Assembly (NCBI GenBank): GCA_016219545.1
Contig: JACRMH010000009.1
Span: 1-64,000, forward strand
DNA length: 64,000 bases
DNA from: Chloroflexota bacterium
GTDB lineage: Bacteria; Chloroflexota; Anaerolineae; Anaerolineales; Villigracilaceae
Direction of reading: 5' to 3'
Positions 9,117 to 17,952 of the stretch are shown here, piece by piece. Position 1 is the first letter of the stretch, and the number at the start of each line of letters is the position of its first letter. Made by a program: the position numbers and the translations under genes. Below the pieces are notes generated by a model. That model was not told where the DNA came from. It did not search any database and worked only from the letters and a program-made list of their open reading frames with translations.

Positions 9117-9670
9117 TGGGGTGAATCGGGTTTGTCATCAGGTTTATCAATATCCAGTTTATCTATAAAATCCTTGAATACTGATAACCTGTCGTTTCCT
9201 TCATCGGTCAAAGGGGCAGGTGGAGTTTTTTTGGCGGGAGCGGCCGCTTCGGGCAAATCCTCTTCGGGGAACTGTCCGGCGGTTTCCATCACATCCTTAT
9301 GGACAAGGATCGGCACATGCGCGCGGACTGCAATGGCAATGGCATCCGAGGGACGTGAGTCAATGTTGAGTTCAATGCCGTTCACTTCGGCTACGATATT
9401 TCCATAGAAGATGTTATCCTGCACGTTGACGATCTCAACCCGTGTTATCCGCGCATCAAAAGTTGTAAAAATATTTTTCATCAGGTCATGCGTAAGCGGA
9501 CGCGACATTTCCACTTCCTGCAAGGCAACAGTGATGGCTTCCGCTTCGTAAGGACCCACCCAGATGGCGAGGTAGCGCTCTGAGTTGATCTGCCGCAAAA
9601 CTACAACGCGTTGAGGGGTCATCAAGTGGACGCGGATGCTATCAATTATTACTTCAATCATATCTGACAT
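9113..9670 (-). CDS. Bifunctional nuclease family (BFN/DUF151) protein
   Basis: A 185-residue protein with a BFN domain in residues 1-135 (YLAIWVGPYEAEAI, RPLTHDLM, RPSDAIAIAVR are family hallmarks). Characterised members degrade RNA and DNA or act in stress responses; the substrate here is unknown. A Pro/Lys/Asp-rich, probably disordered tail (about 140-185) follows. It is the first gene of the dnaB operon, with a 4-bp overlap. Confidence 0.9.
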   Translation of the reverse strand: MSDMIEVIIDSIRVHLMTPQRVVVLRQINSERYLAIWVGPYEAEAITVALQEVEMSRPLTHDLMKNIFTTFDARITRVEIVNVQDNIFYGNIVAEVNGIELNIDSRPSDAIAIAVRAHVPILVHKDVMETAGQFPEEDLPEAAAPAKKTPPAPLTDEGNDRLSVFKDFIDKLDIDKPDDKPDSPQ

Positions 9671-9720
9671 GGGGTGACTCCAGTGCGTCTATTTTAGCAT
9701 AAATAAATCTTCTATTTCAT

Positions 9721-9749
9721 TTGCCAGAATGATGAAAGACGGCTATAAT
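9721..9749 (+). promoter_or_regulatory. tRNA-Pro promoter
   Basis: TTGCCA (9721-9726), 17 bp, TATAAT (9744-9749). The expected start site is just before the tRNA at 9765. Confidence 0.75.
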
Positions 9750-9764
9750 CCGCCTCGCTCAAAT

Positions 9765-9839
<75 letters not shown>

Positions 9840-9847
9840 CACTTTCT

Positions 9848-9872
9848 AAAGACACAGGTGCCCTGTGTCTTT
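9848..9872 (+). terminator. Terminator after tRNA-Pro
   Basis: An 11-bp stem (9848-9858 with 9862-9872) directly downstream of the tRNA; it ends in TTT rather than a long T run. Confidence 0.7.
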
Positions 9873-9916
9873 ATGATTTAAAGCCGTCTGTGCTAAAATT
9901 GCGTGAGAGGAAAACT

Positions 9917-10219
9917 ATGGGCAAAAAAATTGACGGTGTGATCGAAGCAGTCCGCTATAAAAATGGACAGATCCTTCTTATGCGGGCTTATGAACGGCGC
10001 GGGGCTACATTTTCAGACTGCGTACTATTGGACCGGAAAACACTTTTGGAGCGCCTGCAAAAAGGCGCAAATTATATGACCGGCGCTCGTAAAGAGTTAC
10101 GCGCCAGCACATTTACACTTGGCAAGCCTGTATTGGTCTTGAAACAGGCCGACCGCGAGTTGCTTGCTACAGATGCAAATACAACCCGCGATGAGCTGGA
10201 GAATGTCCCCGCTTTCTAA
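9917..10219 (+). CDS. Conserved hypothetical protein, 100 residues
   Basis: A 100-residue soluble protein, basic at the N-terminus (MGKKIDGVIEAVRY), with no recognised domain. The start was set at the ATG 9917, which has GAGAGG about 7 bp upstream; the longer open frame would run back through the tRNA. The stop is 12 bp before the NERD-like gene, so the two are probably co-transcribed. Function unknown. Confidence 0.7.
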   Translation: MGKKIDGVIEAVRYKNGQILLMRAYERRGATFSDCVLLDRKTLLERLQKGANYMTGARKELRASTFTLGKPVLVLKQADRELLATDANTTRDELENVPAF

Positions 10220-10231
10220 AAGTGACCCGCC

Positions 10232-11149
10232 ATGAAGATCATTGATAAAACCCCATTTCAGGATGCCGATGGCAAGATCAGCATCATCGGACGTATTCAG
10301 GGAACATTGCAATACGGCTTTCACTGGTTCTCCGAGTTGGAAGCCCAAAAAGCTGTGATCGCACAACTGGAACGTTCGCTTGAAAAAGGCTTCGTACTGA
10401 TCCGCAACTTTACCCTGCCAAACATTGAAGTTGTGGTCCCGCTCATTCTGATCGGACCGGGCGGGGTTTACGTGATTCATGTTACACCCATCAAAGGACA
10501 GTTCGAAGCAAGGGGCGATCAATGGGAAGTTGTCAACTATGGACGTTCACAACCTGCCAGCATTAATTTGATCGAACTCGTGATGCGGCGTGCCCGCGTG
10601 GTGCAAAAATATTTGGAATTCCAAAAAGTGAGTCTTTCCGCGCCTGTGGAAGGCATCCTGATCGCAAGCGATCCCGGCGCACATATTGATTCTCTCCGAC
10701 CCGTTGTCCGCGTGGTCATGAGCGATGCGATCAAACAATTGGCCAGTTCTTTGCAGCAAGCGCGTCCTGTCTGGCAATCCACCTACATTTATGATCTTGC
10801 AGATCGGATCGTTGACCCTCCTCCACCCCAGGAAGTCAAACCTGCCGTACCGGAAGTTCAAGCTCAACCCGCAGAACGCGCCAGGGCAATTTTCAATTCG
10901 ACTGATTCAGCGCCAGCTTTCAACCCCAGCGACTTCGACTTCGCGCTTAATGAAGACGGGGCACAACACATCCCGCAGGGCCTGCGCGAAACAAACCCAT
11001 CCCGCCAATTGCCGTCCAGAAAAACAGCTGCAAACAACGGCAAGTTCTTTGGGCTGACCAATAAACAACTTTTTTTACTGGCTGGCATGGCCGTCATTGA
11101 GTGTCTTGTTATTGTTGGTTTTGGCGTCATCCTATATTTGAATTTGTAA
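10232..11149 (+). CDS. NERD-like domain protein with C-terminal membrane anchor
   Basis: A 305-residue protein. Residues about 30-180 resemble a nuclease-related NERD domain (VPLILIGPGGVYVIHVTPIKG; typical members have a P-G-x-F/Y-V-I-x-V core). A Pro/Ala-rich linker follows (about 190-260), then one transmembrane helix at about 283-303 (LFLLAGMAVIECLVIVGFGV). The NERD domain would face the cytoplasm. The conserved lysine usually following the V-I-E-V strand is not obvious, so nuclease activity is uncertain. It lies in a run of plus-strand genes up to the Nudix gene. Confidence 0.6.
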   Translation: MKIIDKTPFQDADGKISIIGRIQGTLQYGFHWFSELEAQKAVIAQLERSLEKGFVLIRNFTLPNIEVVVPLILIGPGGVYVIHVTPIKGQFEARGDQWEVVNYGRSQPASINLIELVMRRARVVQKYLEFQKVSLSAPVEGILIASDPGAHIDSLRPVVRVVMSDAIKQLASSLQQARPVWQSTYIYDLADRIVDPPPPQEVKPAVPEVQAQPAERARAIFNSTDSAPAFNPSDFDFALNEDGAQHIPQGLRETNPSRQLPSRKTAANNGKFFGLTNKQLFLLAGMAVIECLVIVGFGVILYLNL

Positions 11150-11155
11150 TTCACC

Positions 11156-11887
11156 TTGAACTCTCCGTTTCTATCCATCATCATTCCGGCTTATAACGAA
11201 GAAAAACGTCTGCCCCGTACGCTGGGGCAGATTTTTACGTTTCTTGAAAAACAATCCTATTCTTCGGAAATAATTCTCGTAGAAAATGGAAGCTCAGACC
11301 GCACCCTGGGACTGGCGCAGGATTTTGCGTCCACTCATCCAACTCTGATCGTCATCCACGAAAACAAAAGCGGAAAAGGCAATGCCGTGCGGCGCGGCAT
11401 GTTGGAAGCGCATGGCGCATATCGCTTTATCTGTGACGCCGACCTTTCGATGCCAATAGAGGAAGTGGAAAAATTTCTTCCACCCGCACTCGATAACTAT
11501 GACCTCGTCATTGCATCACGTGAGGCCCGGGGATCGGTCCGCTACAATGAACCGACTTATCGTCATTGGGGTGGGCGCGCCATTAACCTGGTTATCCGCG
11601 CATTGATCCTGCCGGGATTGAAAGATACACAATGCGGTTTCAAATGTTTTCGCGCTGAAGTCGCCGACAAATTATTCCGTCAACAAACACTCATGGGATG
11701 GTCATTTGACATCGAGCTTCTGTACATTGCGCGCCGAAAAAAAATGCGGATCAAGGAAATTCCCATTCAGTGGTATTACGGCACAGACAGTAAAGTCAAC
11801 GCAGTGCGCGATGCCCTGCGTATGATCGGCGATATCTTCCGCATTCACATCAACGCCTGGCGCGGCCGATATGATCTCAAACCCTGA
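11156..11887 (+). CDS. Family 2 glycosyltransferase
   Basis: A 243-residue GT-A enzyme of the polyprenyl-phosphate glucosyl/mannosyltransferase type. It has the N-terminal nucleotide-binding strand LSIIIPAYNEEKRLP, the metal-binding DAD in FICDADLSMP and the acceptor region TQCGFKCFR. Such enzymes transfer a sugar from a nucleotide sugar to a lipid carrier on the inner face of the membrane. It appears to start at TTG (11156), 6 bp after the NERD-like gene, and its end overlaps rnhB by 17 bp. No membrane segment is visible. Confidence 0.85.
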   Translation: MNSPFLSIIIPAYNEEKRLPRTLGQIFTFLEKQSYSSEIILVENGSSDRTLGLAQDFASTHPTLIVIHENKSGKGNAVRRGMLEAHGAYRFICDADLSMPIEEVEKFLPPALDNYDLVIASREARGSVRYNEPTYRHWGGRAINLVIRALILPGLKDTQCGFKCFRAEVADKLFRQQTLMGWSFDIELLYIARRKKMRIKEIPIQWYYGTDSKVNAVRDALRMIGDIFRIHINAWRGRYDLKP

Positions 11888-12488
11888 TCTTTTCCACGAA
11901 CAAAAAATTTGGACGGCCTATAAACACATTGCCGGATTGGATGAAGCCGGGCGCGGTGCACTCGCTGGCCCGGTTTGTGTGGGAGCAGTGATCTTTCCAA
12001 ATAAAGATTCGCATCTGACTCAAACCTTGAGCGGAGTGCGCGACTCCAAACAGTTGACTCCCCGTAAGCGCCACCTGTTAGCTCCGCTCATCAAAGAGTC
12101 TGTTTATTCATGGGGTGTTGGTTTCTCATCCGCTGATGAGATCGACGCACTTGGAATTGTCCCTGCCACACGGCTTGCCGCAGGCCGTGCATTGGAAATG
12201 CTTGCATGCTTTCCAAATTTTTTGCTGACAGACTTTCGCCTCGAACTCCCCGAACTTGACATTCCCCAGGCCGCACTTGTCAAAGGCGACCAACTCTGCC
12301 TGAGCATCGCCGCCGCATCCATCCTCGCCAAGACCGCGCGTGATGACTTGATGTGCGAATATGATGTGCAATATCCCAAATATGAATTCTCCCGTCACAA
12401 AGGATATGGCACATTATTTCATCGAGAGAAGATCACGTCCTTAGGTTACTCCCCCATTCACCGAAAAACGTTCAAGTTGAAGAAATAA
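11871..12488 (+). CDS. rnhB: Ribonuclease HII
   Basis: A 205-residue enzyme that removes ribonucleotides and RNA from RNA/DNA hybrids. The catalytic motif DEAGRG begins at residue 24, followed by AGPV. Further acidic residues lie in TDFRLELPE and KGDQLCLSIAAASILAK, and the C-terminal YEFSRHKGYGT is typical. Length is normal. It overlaps the glycosyltransferase by 17 bp, indicating translational coupling. Confidence 0.95.
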   Translation: MISNPDLFHEQKIWTAYKHIAGLDEAGRGALAGPVCVGAVIFPNKDSHLTQTLSGVRDSKQLTPRKRHLLAPLIKESVYSWGVGFSSADEIDALGIVPATRLAAGRALEMLACFPNFLLTDFRLELPELDIPQAALVKGDQLCLSIAAASILAKTARDDLMCEYDVQYPKYEFSRHKGYGTLFHREKITSLGYSPIHRKTFKLKK

Positions 12489-12509
12489 TTAGCGGGTAAA
12501 ATAGTCTCC

Positions 12510-13118
12510 ATGGACGAAACTGCGCTTGTAAACTCTGCACAACACGGCGATCTTGATTCTTTCAACACGCTTATCCTGCATTATCAGGACTCCATTTTTC
12601 ATACCGCGCTTCGCATCATTGGCGATGAAGACCTTGCTCAGGACGCGACCCAGGAAGCCTTTATCTCCGCGTTCCGAAATATCTCCTCTTTTCGCGGCGG
12701 CTCTTTCAAGGCCTGGCTGATGCGCATGGTGACGAATGCCTGCTATGATGAATTCCGCCGGCAGAAACGCCGCCCCACGACTCCGCTCGAACCCGATACA
12801 GCCGATGGCGAAGAAATAGATTCTCCGCGCTGGTTGGCCGACAAAAATATGACGCCCGCTGAAAAGGCTGAAGCCGATGAATTGGAACATGCCATCCAAC
12901 ATTGCCTCGATGCTCTCCCAACAGATTTCCGCACCGCTGTTGTATTGGCCGATATTCAAGGCATGGATTACAGCGAAGTGGCAACTGCGTCGCGCGTTCC
13001 GCTTGGCACTATCAAGAGTCGGCTTGCACGTGCGCGTTTGCGCCTGCGTGAGTGCCTGCGAGGCTTCGAGGAACTTTTACCCTCATCCTTTCGTCTGGAG
13101 GGAGAGCGTAACTCATGA
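12510..13118 (+). CDS. ECF RNA polymerase sigma factor
   Basis: A 202-residue sigma-70 family ECF factor. Region 2 spans about 10-80 (DLAQDATQEAFISAFRNISSFRG, with FKAWLMRMVTNACYDEFRRQ). Region 4 spans about 128-185 with the helix-turn-helix YSEVATASRVPLGTIKSRLARARLRLR. The acidic linker between the regions is longer than usual. The downstream gene overlaps by 4 bp and encodes a membrane anti-sigma factor, so the sigma is probably held inactive until an envelope signal arrives. Confidence 0.93.
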   Translation: MDETALVNSAQHGDLDSFNTLILHYQDSIFHTALRIIGDEDLAQDATQEAFISAFRNISSFRGGSFKAWLMRMVTNACYDEFRRQKRRPTTPLEPDTADGEEIDSPRWLADKNMTPAEKAEADELEHAIQHCLDALPTDFRTAVVLADIQGMDYSEVATASRVPLGTIKSRLARARLRLRECLRGFEELLPSSFRLEGERNS

Positions 13119-13843
13119 AAAATTTCCGTGATATTGAATTGCTTTCTTCGTATCTGGATGGACAACTCAGCCCATCCGATTCTGCACGTCTTGAGTCACG
13201 CATCTCTTCTGACCTTGAACTGGCTTCTGCTTTAGACGATCTGCGCGCCGCCCAAAGTATTCTCCGCAAATTGCCTGCGCGCAAAGCACCCCGCAACTTC
13301 ACATTAACCCGCAAGATGGTTGGACTCAAACCGCCATTACCACGCTCGTACTCCATATTCCGTTTTTCAACCGCTTTTGCAACATTTCTTTTGATGCTGA
13401 CCTTTGCAGCCAACTCAATACTGCCTCGCATAAGCTTTGGTGCCGCAAAACCGATGGCAGAAGCCTATGGCATGGGAGGAGGCGGTGGTGGATGTGACCA
13501 ACCTTGTTTACCCGCAATGGCTGCTGCCACAGAAGCACCTGTCGCGACGGAAGCGCCAGTCGCAACAGAAGCTCCTGCGCTGTCGCCAATGGCCGCTATT
13601 GCGCCGACTTCTACTGAAGCATCCGTTGCAAACCAAGATTCGACCCGTATGGCAGAAACGCCAACACCGGACGGTCAAACGCCCAAAGCGGCAGAAACTG
13701 AATCAGCATTACAGAACCAGCCTCAAAGTCAGAATGAAGCGCCGATCCCCCCCATCTGGCAGAGCAGTTTATCCATCATCATTTTGCTCAGTGCATTGAT
13801 CATGTTCTTGTTGCGTCGATCTGCAATAAGCAAGTGGAAATGA
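13115..13843 (+). CDS. Membrane anti-sigma factor
   Basis: A 242-residue protein. The N-terminal 70 residues form a small helical cytoplasmic domain like anti-sigma N-termini (LLSSYLDGQLSPSDSARLESR) but lack the HxxxCxxC zinc motif. Transmembrane segments are predicted at about 87-110 and 216-233. Between them lies a low-complexity region with three tandem ATEAP repeats (near 13531-13580) and a glycine run next to two cysteines. ATGA coupling to the ECF sigma gene supports the role. Confidence 0.8.
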   Translation: MKNFRDIELLSSYLDGQLSPSDSARLESRISSDLELASALDDLRAAQSILRKLPARKAPRNFTLTRKMVGLKPPLPRSYSIFRFSTAFATFLLMLTFAANSILPRISFGAAKPMAEAYGMGGGGGGCDQPCLPAMAAATEAPVATEAPVATEAPALSPMAAIAPTSTEASVANQDSTRMAETPTPDGQTPKAAETESALQNQPQSQNEAPIPPIWQSSLSIIILLSALIMFLLRRSAISKWK

Positions 13844-13846
13844 TAA

Positions 13847-14335
13847 ATGGCGGGCGATGACCACATCAACTTTTGTTCGCGCTGTGGGACGCAGGTGATC
13901 CGCGAAGATAAATTTGGAAAAGTGCGTCCGTTTTGCCCGCAATGCGGGTGGATTTATTTTATTGACCCGAAAGTTGCCGCGGCCGTCCTCGTTGAAGTGG
14001 ACGGCCGCGTTTTGCTTGTGCGGCGCGCCAACGAACCCTTTCGCGGATTGTGGACTTTGCCCGCAGGTTTTGTGAATGGCGGAGAAGACCCGGCTGAAGC
14101 CGCCACTCGTGAATGTTTGGAAGAGACCGGTCTGAGTGTGCGTGTTCTGCGGGTGCTGGAGATTATCTCGGGGCGTGAACATAAACGCGGCGCAGACTTT
14201 GTGATCGTTTATATCGCTGAATTGATCGGCGGCGATCTGCTCCCCGCCGATGACGCCGACGCAGCAGAGTGGTTCCCGCGCGATAACCTCCCGCCTTTGG
14301 CTTTTAAAGCAACTCAAAAGATATTAACCTATTGA
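13847..14335 (+). CDS. Nudix hydrolase with N-terminal zinc ribbon
   Basis: A 162-residue protein. A zinc ribbon (Cys 10, 13, 30 and 33) precedes a Nudix domain whose box runs from G74 to L96 with the pattern GX5EX7REXXEETG. The layout resembles NudC-like or ADP-ribose-type pyrophosphatases, but substrate cannot be assigned. It starts 3 bp after the anti-sigma stop, so it belongs to that transcript. Confidence 0.9.
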   Translation: MAGDDHINFCSRCGTQVIREDKFGKVRPFCPQCGWIYFIDPKVAAAVLVEVDGRVLLVRRANEPFRGLWTLPAGFVNGGEDPAEAATRECLEETGLSVRVLRVLEIISGREHKRGADFVIVYIAELIGGDLLPADDADAAEWFPRDNLPPLAFKATQKILTY

Positions 14336-14400
14336 TGTTTTGAAGTTTCGTTTCCATTTTCATTTCCCCTGCTCTGGGCTAACAAATTCTAACAAATCTC

Positions 14401-14429
14401 TTGACATAATTCAGCCGCTGAATTATGAT
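14401..14429 (+). promoter_or_regulatory. Rrf2 gene promoter with overlapping operator
   Basis: A near-consensus promoter: TTGACA (14401-14406), 17 bp, TATGAT (14424-14429). Its spacer is filled by a perfect palindrome at 14405-14427 (arms CATAATTCAGC and complement around one central base). Such a site between the -35 and -10 boxes would block polymerase when bound, so autorepression by the Rrf2 protein is likely. Confidence 0.8.
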
Positions 14430-14479
14430 GCTGTCCATAAAGTCTATTGCTTTACTAGGAGTTAGACAAAAAGAGAACC

Positions 14480-14935
14480 ATGAGACTTTCAAAACGCGGT
14501 GAGTACGGTTTACGAGCCATGATCATTCTGGCGGAACCCGTCGAGAAGAACGCCATGCCTGTGGTGCAGATCAAGGAGATCGCAGAACGCGAGAAGATCT
14601 CCGCCAAATTCCTTGAGCAGATATTACTTGCGCTTAAGAATGCGGGCATGCTTCACAGCAAAATGGGCGTCGGCGGCGGGTACTACCTGGCCAGGTCAGC
14701 CAGTGAGATCACCCTTGGACAAATCTTCCGCGTATTGGACGGTCCCATTGCTCCCATCAACTGTGTCAGCCAGATGTCGTATGAACCCTGTGGCTGTCCT
14801 GATGAGCAGACTTGTGGCTTGCGGCTGGTGATGGGCGATGTGCGAAATGCCATTGCCGATATCCTCGATAACACCAGCCTTGCCGATGTCACCAAGCGGC
14901 AGAACACTGTCCGCAAAAAACTCGGCATAAAATAA
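14480..14935 (+). CDS. Rrf2-family transcriptional regulator
   Basis: A 151-residue winged-helix regulator (MRLSKRGEYGLRAMIILA start, EIAEREKISAKFLEQIL recognition region, VGGGYYLAR wing). It carries four cysteines (95, 104, 106, 112) in the region where IscR-type proteins bind an Fe-S cluster, spaced C-x8-C-x-C-x5-C, so redox, iron or sulfur sensing is plausible. It precedes the divergent Pst-type transporter by about 100 bp in the same direction and may regulate it as well as itself. Confidence 0.92.
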   Translation: MRLSKRGEYGLRAMIILAEPVEKNAMPVVQIKEIAEREKISAKFLEQILLALKNAGMLHSKMGVGGGYYLARSASEITLGQIFRVLDGPIAPINCVSQMSYEPCGCPDEQTCGLRLVMGDVRNAIADILDNTSLADVTKRQNTVRKKLGIK

Positions 14936-14938
14936 ATT

Positions 14939-14966
14939 GGTGAGACCGGCGGGTCTTTACCATTTT
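14939..14966 (+). terminator. Weak terminator-like hairpin after the Rrf2 gene
   Basis: Imperfect stem GGTGAGACC/GGTCTTTACC followed by ATTTTTATT. Confidence 0.4.
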
Positions 14967-14969
14967 TAT

Positions 14970-15007
14970 TTGCCCTAAAAGACTACTACTACTATAGACT
15001 TTATAAT
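14970..15007 (+). promoter_or_regulatory. Candidate promoter of the first Pst-type operon
   Basis: TTGCCC at 14970 pairs with TATAGA at 14994; an alternative -10, TATAAT, lies at 15002-15007 about 26 bp before the start codon. The spacer contains four CTA triplets in tandem. Confidence 0.5.
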
Positions 15008-15032
15008 ATACTAAACAAATCGGAGACACATT

Positions 15033-16049
15033 ATGCGAAAATTTACTTTAACACTGACATCCCTGCTTGTTGGGCTTTCGCTCCTTCTGGCAGCGTGTGG
15101 TGCCAGTACGCCCGAACCTGCCTCAGTCGAGTCAACTGAAGCGCCCGCAGGGCAATCCACTGCCGCCCCCACAGAAGACCCACTCAGCGGCACCATTGCC
15201 GTATCCGGCGCATTTGCACTCTACCCCATGATGACCGTTTGGGCAGATGAATTCACGAAACTTCATCCCAATGTTCAATTTGATGTTCAAGGCGGCGGCG
15301 CAGGTAAAGGTATGACTGATACCATCGCCGGCGCAGTGGACATTGGTATGATCTCACGCTCCATTAAGGATGAGGAAACTGCTCAGGGAATATTCTGGGT
15401 ATCCGTCACCAAGGATGCGGTCTTCCCCATCATCAGCTCTGAAAACCCGGTTGCTGAAAAAATTCTTGCCAATGGCATTTCACAGGAAATTTTCAACAAG
15501 ATCTACATCACCGGAGAAATCACAACCTGGGGACAAGTTGTTGGCGACCCAACCATCACAGATGAGATCCATGTCTTCACCCGCTCGGATGCGGCTGGCG
15601 CGGCCGAACAATGGTCGAAGTTTGCCGGCGGTAAGGCTCAGGAAGATCTGAAAGGCATTGGCGTCAATGGCGAACCGTCCATTTTGGATACCGTGATCAA
15701 AGATCCGTTCGGAATTGGCTATGGAAATTTGAACAGCATCTTCGACCTTTCCACTGGGAACACGGTTCCGGGCATCGTCATTCCACCCATTGATATTGAT
15801 TTGAACGGCAAGGCAGATGCGATTGAAACCTATAAAGTAAAGGAGGATGCGTTCAACGCTGTTGCAAATGGCACATATCCATCACCCCCATCCCGCTTCG
15901 AAAACCTTGCCACATTGGGCAAGCCGGAAGGACTAACCTTGGAATTCATAAAATGGATTCTCTCGGATGGACAGCAATATCTTGAAGCCGCCGGATTCGT
16001 GCCGCTCACTCCGGAGCAACAAGCTGAATCGCTTGCAAAACTAAAATGA
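15033..16049 (+). CDS. PstS-like binding lipoprotein, divergent ligand site
   Basis: A 338-residue periplasmic-binding-protein-like lipoprotein with a signal peptide, lipobox LLAAC (Cys 22) and a Thr/Glu/Pro-rich linker. The fold matches PstS, but residues that hold phosphate in known PstS proteins are changed: SGAFALYP (58-65) lacks the usual hydroxyl residue, and RSDAAGAAE (184-192) replaces the normal RxxxSGT with A-G-A. The other two PstS proteins in this window keep SGT. The ligand may therefore be another anion or phosphonate-like compound; this is inference. Its stop overlaps the permease start (ATGA). Confidence 0.85.
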   Translation: MRKFTLTLTSLLVGLSLLLAACGASTPEPASVESTEAPAGQSTAAPTEDPLSGTIAVSGAFALYPMMTVWADEFTKLHPNVQFDVQGGGAGKGMTDTIAGAVDIGMISRSIKDEETAQGIFWVSVTKDAVFPIISSENPVAEKILANGISQEIFNKIYITGEITTWGQVVGDPTITDEIHVFTRSDAAGAAEQWSKFAGGKAQEDLKGIGVNGEPSILDTVIKDPFGIGYGNLNSIFDLSTGNTVPGIVIPPIDIDLNGKADAIETYKVKEDAFNAVANGTYPSPPSRFENLATLGKPEGLTLEFIKWILSDGQQYLEAAGFVPLTPEQQAESLAKLK

Positions 16050-17044
16050 ATCAAATAGAACAAATCGATATTCCTCAGGTAATTGAAAAAATGACAGGCC
16101 GGACAACCCGGCCTGTCACCACGTCCCGCGCCCGGCAGGACAATTTCGCACGCCGCACTTTTTTTGTGTTCACACTCCTGCCGGTACTTCTGATTCTCAT
16201 CGTCACCATTGCGTTGCTCGCCCGCTCGTGGCCGATCCTAAAGGCTTATCCATTAAGCGACCTGCTCTTCGGCACAGTTTGGAAACCAACCAACGGGCAG
16301 TTCGGTTTCTGGCCGTTTATCCTCGGCACATTCTGGGTTACGGCCGTTGGCGTCCTGCTTGCAGTGCCGCCCTGTATCTTGACTTCGATCTATCTGGCAG
16401 AATATGCCCATACGAAACTTCGGTCAACGGCAAAGCCAATTCTAGATTTGCTCGCCGCGATCCCGCCTGTCGTCTACGGCGTATGGGGACTATTGGCCAT
16501 TGTCCCATTTGTGGATAAAGTACTCGCGCCTCTTTCTGACCGTTGGCTGGGCTCCGTTTCGATATTCAGTGTCAACCAGCCGACAGGGTTTGGCATCCTC
16601 GCGGCCGGGATCGTGCTGGCGGTCATGATCGCCCCGCTGATCATTTCGGTCATGTACGAGATATTCTCCACAGTGCCCAATGACTTGCGTCATGCATCCC
16701 TCGCCGTCGGTGCCACACAATGGCAGACCATTCGCAACATCGTTCTGCCGCAGGTCGCACCGGGTATTCTGGCCGCCATTGTCCTCGGTGCATCGCGCGC
16801 CCTCGGCGAGACCATCGCAGTATTGATGGTGGTGGGCAACATCCCGCAATCGCCAACTTCGATCTTTGATTCAGCCTATCCCCTGCCGGCATTGATCGCC
16901 AACAACTACGGCGAGATGATGTCCATTCCATTATATGATTCTGCTTTATTGAGCGCCGCACTTGTCTTATTGGTTATTATCCTTATCTTTAATATTCTTT
17001 CCATCCTTATTATCCAAAGAATGCTGAGGCGAAAATGGTCTTAA
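16046..17044 (+). CDS. PstC-type permease
   Basis: A 332-residue inner-membrane permease with six or more transmembrane helices and the ABC EAA loop (ASLAVGATQWQTIRNIVLPQVAPGI). The cytoplasmic N-terminus is longer than usual. It is coupled by 4 bp to the binding protein and by 10 bp to the second permease. It forms the channel with the PstA-type protein. Confidence 0.9.
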   Translation: MNQIEQIDIPQVIEKMTGRTTRPVTTSRARQDNFARRTFFVFTLLPVLLILIVTIALLARSWPILKAYPLSDLLFGTVWKPTNGQFGFWPFILGTFWVTAVGVLLAVPPCILTSIYLAEYAHTKLRSTAKPILDLLAAIPPVVYGVWGLLAIVPFVDKVLAPLSDRWLGSVSIFSVNQPTGFGILAAGIVLAVMIAPLIISVMYEIFSTVPNDLRHASLAVGATQWQTIRNIVLPQVAPGILAAIVLGASRALGETIAVLMVVGNIPQSPTSIFDSAYPLPALIANNYGEMMSIPLYDSALLSAALVLLVIILIFNILSILIIQRMLRRKWS

Positions 17045-17904
17045 TGAAAAAGAAGTGGCAAAGACGCCACATTGTGGAAGCAGTTATAAAATCCGTAATG
17101 CAATTCTCGCTGGTCGTTGTAGCAGGCGCGCTTGGATTAATTCTCTGGACCATCATCTCACGCGGCCTGCCCGCCCTCAGTTGGGACATGGTCACGAAAA
17201 TCCCTGAAGGCGGATATTACATGGGCAAGGGCGGCGGCATCTTGAACGCCATCCTCGGCTCTTTGTATCTGGCCGCGGGCGGGACATTTCTAGCAATGGT
17301 CTTCAGTGTTCCTATTGCGATGTATCTTAAAACCTATTTAGGTGAATCAAAATGGGGGAATTACGTGCGCCTTTCATTGGATGTGCTTTGGGGCATTCCA
17401 TCCATTGTCTATGGCGCATTCGGATTTACCGTGATGATCGCACTCGGAATGCGAGCATCACTTTTAGCGGGCATCATCATTCTGGCATTGATCGAACTCC
17501 CCATCATGACCCGCGCTATGGATGAAGTCATCCGCCGCATGCCCGTTGACCTGGAACATGCCGCGCTTGCACTAGGTTCTACAAAATTTGAAGTAGCCCT
17601 GCGCGTGGTTACACGCCAGATGTTGCCCGGCATTACCACAGCGATCTTGTTGGGCTTTGGCCGCGGCATCGGCGATGCGGCCTCAGTATTGTTCACCGCA
17701 GGTTACACAGACCGCATCCCCACTTCATTGATGCGGCCAACTGCATCACTGCCTTTGGCAGTTTTCTTTCAACTCGGTTCGCCATATCCCGAAGTGCAGC
17801 AGCGCGGATATGCCGCCGCTTTGATCCTTACGGTTATCGTTTTGGTCATCAGCCTCGGCTCACGCTGGCTTTCTTCGCGATTGAATAAATACACGATCAA
17901 GTAG
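17035..17904 (+). CDS. PstA-type permease
   Basis: A 289-residue permease with about six transmembrane helices and the EAA loop (AALALGSTKFEVALRVVTRQMLPGI). The start is ATG 17035 or, equally, ATG 17044. Its TAG stop codon (17902-17904) is the second to fourth base of a GTAGGGGCG palindromic repeat. Confidence 0.9.
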   Translation: MVLMKKKWQRRHIVEAVIKSVMQFSLVVVAGALGLILWTIISRGLPALSWDMVTKIPEGGYYMGKGGGILNAILGSLYLAAGGTFLAMVFSVPIAMYLKTYLGESKWGNYVRLSLDVLWGIPSIVYGAFGFTVMIALGMRASLLAGIIILALIELPIMTRAMDEVIRRMPVDLEHAALALGSTKFEVALRVVTRQMLPGITTAILLGFGRGIGDAASVLFTAGYTDRIPTSLMRPTASLPLAVFFQLGSPYPEVQQRGYAAALILTVIVLVISLGSRWLSSRLNKYTIK

Positions 17905-17941
17905 GGGCGCAACATGCTGCACTCCTACAGCGCGCCCCAAC
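17901..17941. repeat. Degenerate GTAGGGGCG palindrome
   Basis: Starts with GTAGGGGCGC and ends with GCGCGCCCCAAC; the centre is disturbed by a second inverted segment (GTGCACTCCTAC-like). It supplies the pstA-type stop codon. Confidence 0.6.
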
Positions 17942-17952
17942 AAGGACAAATC

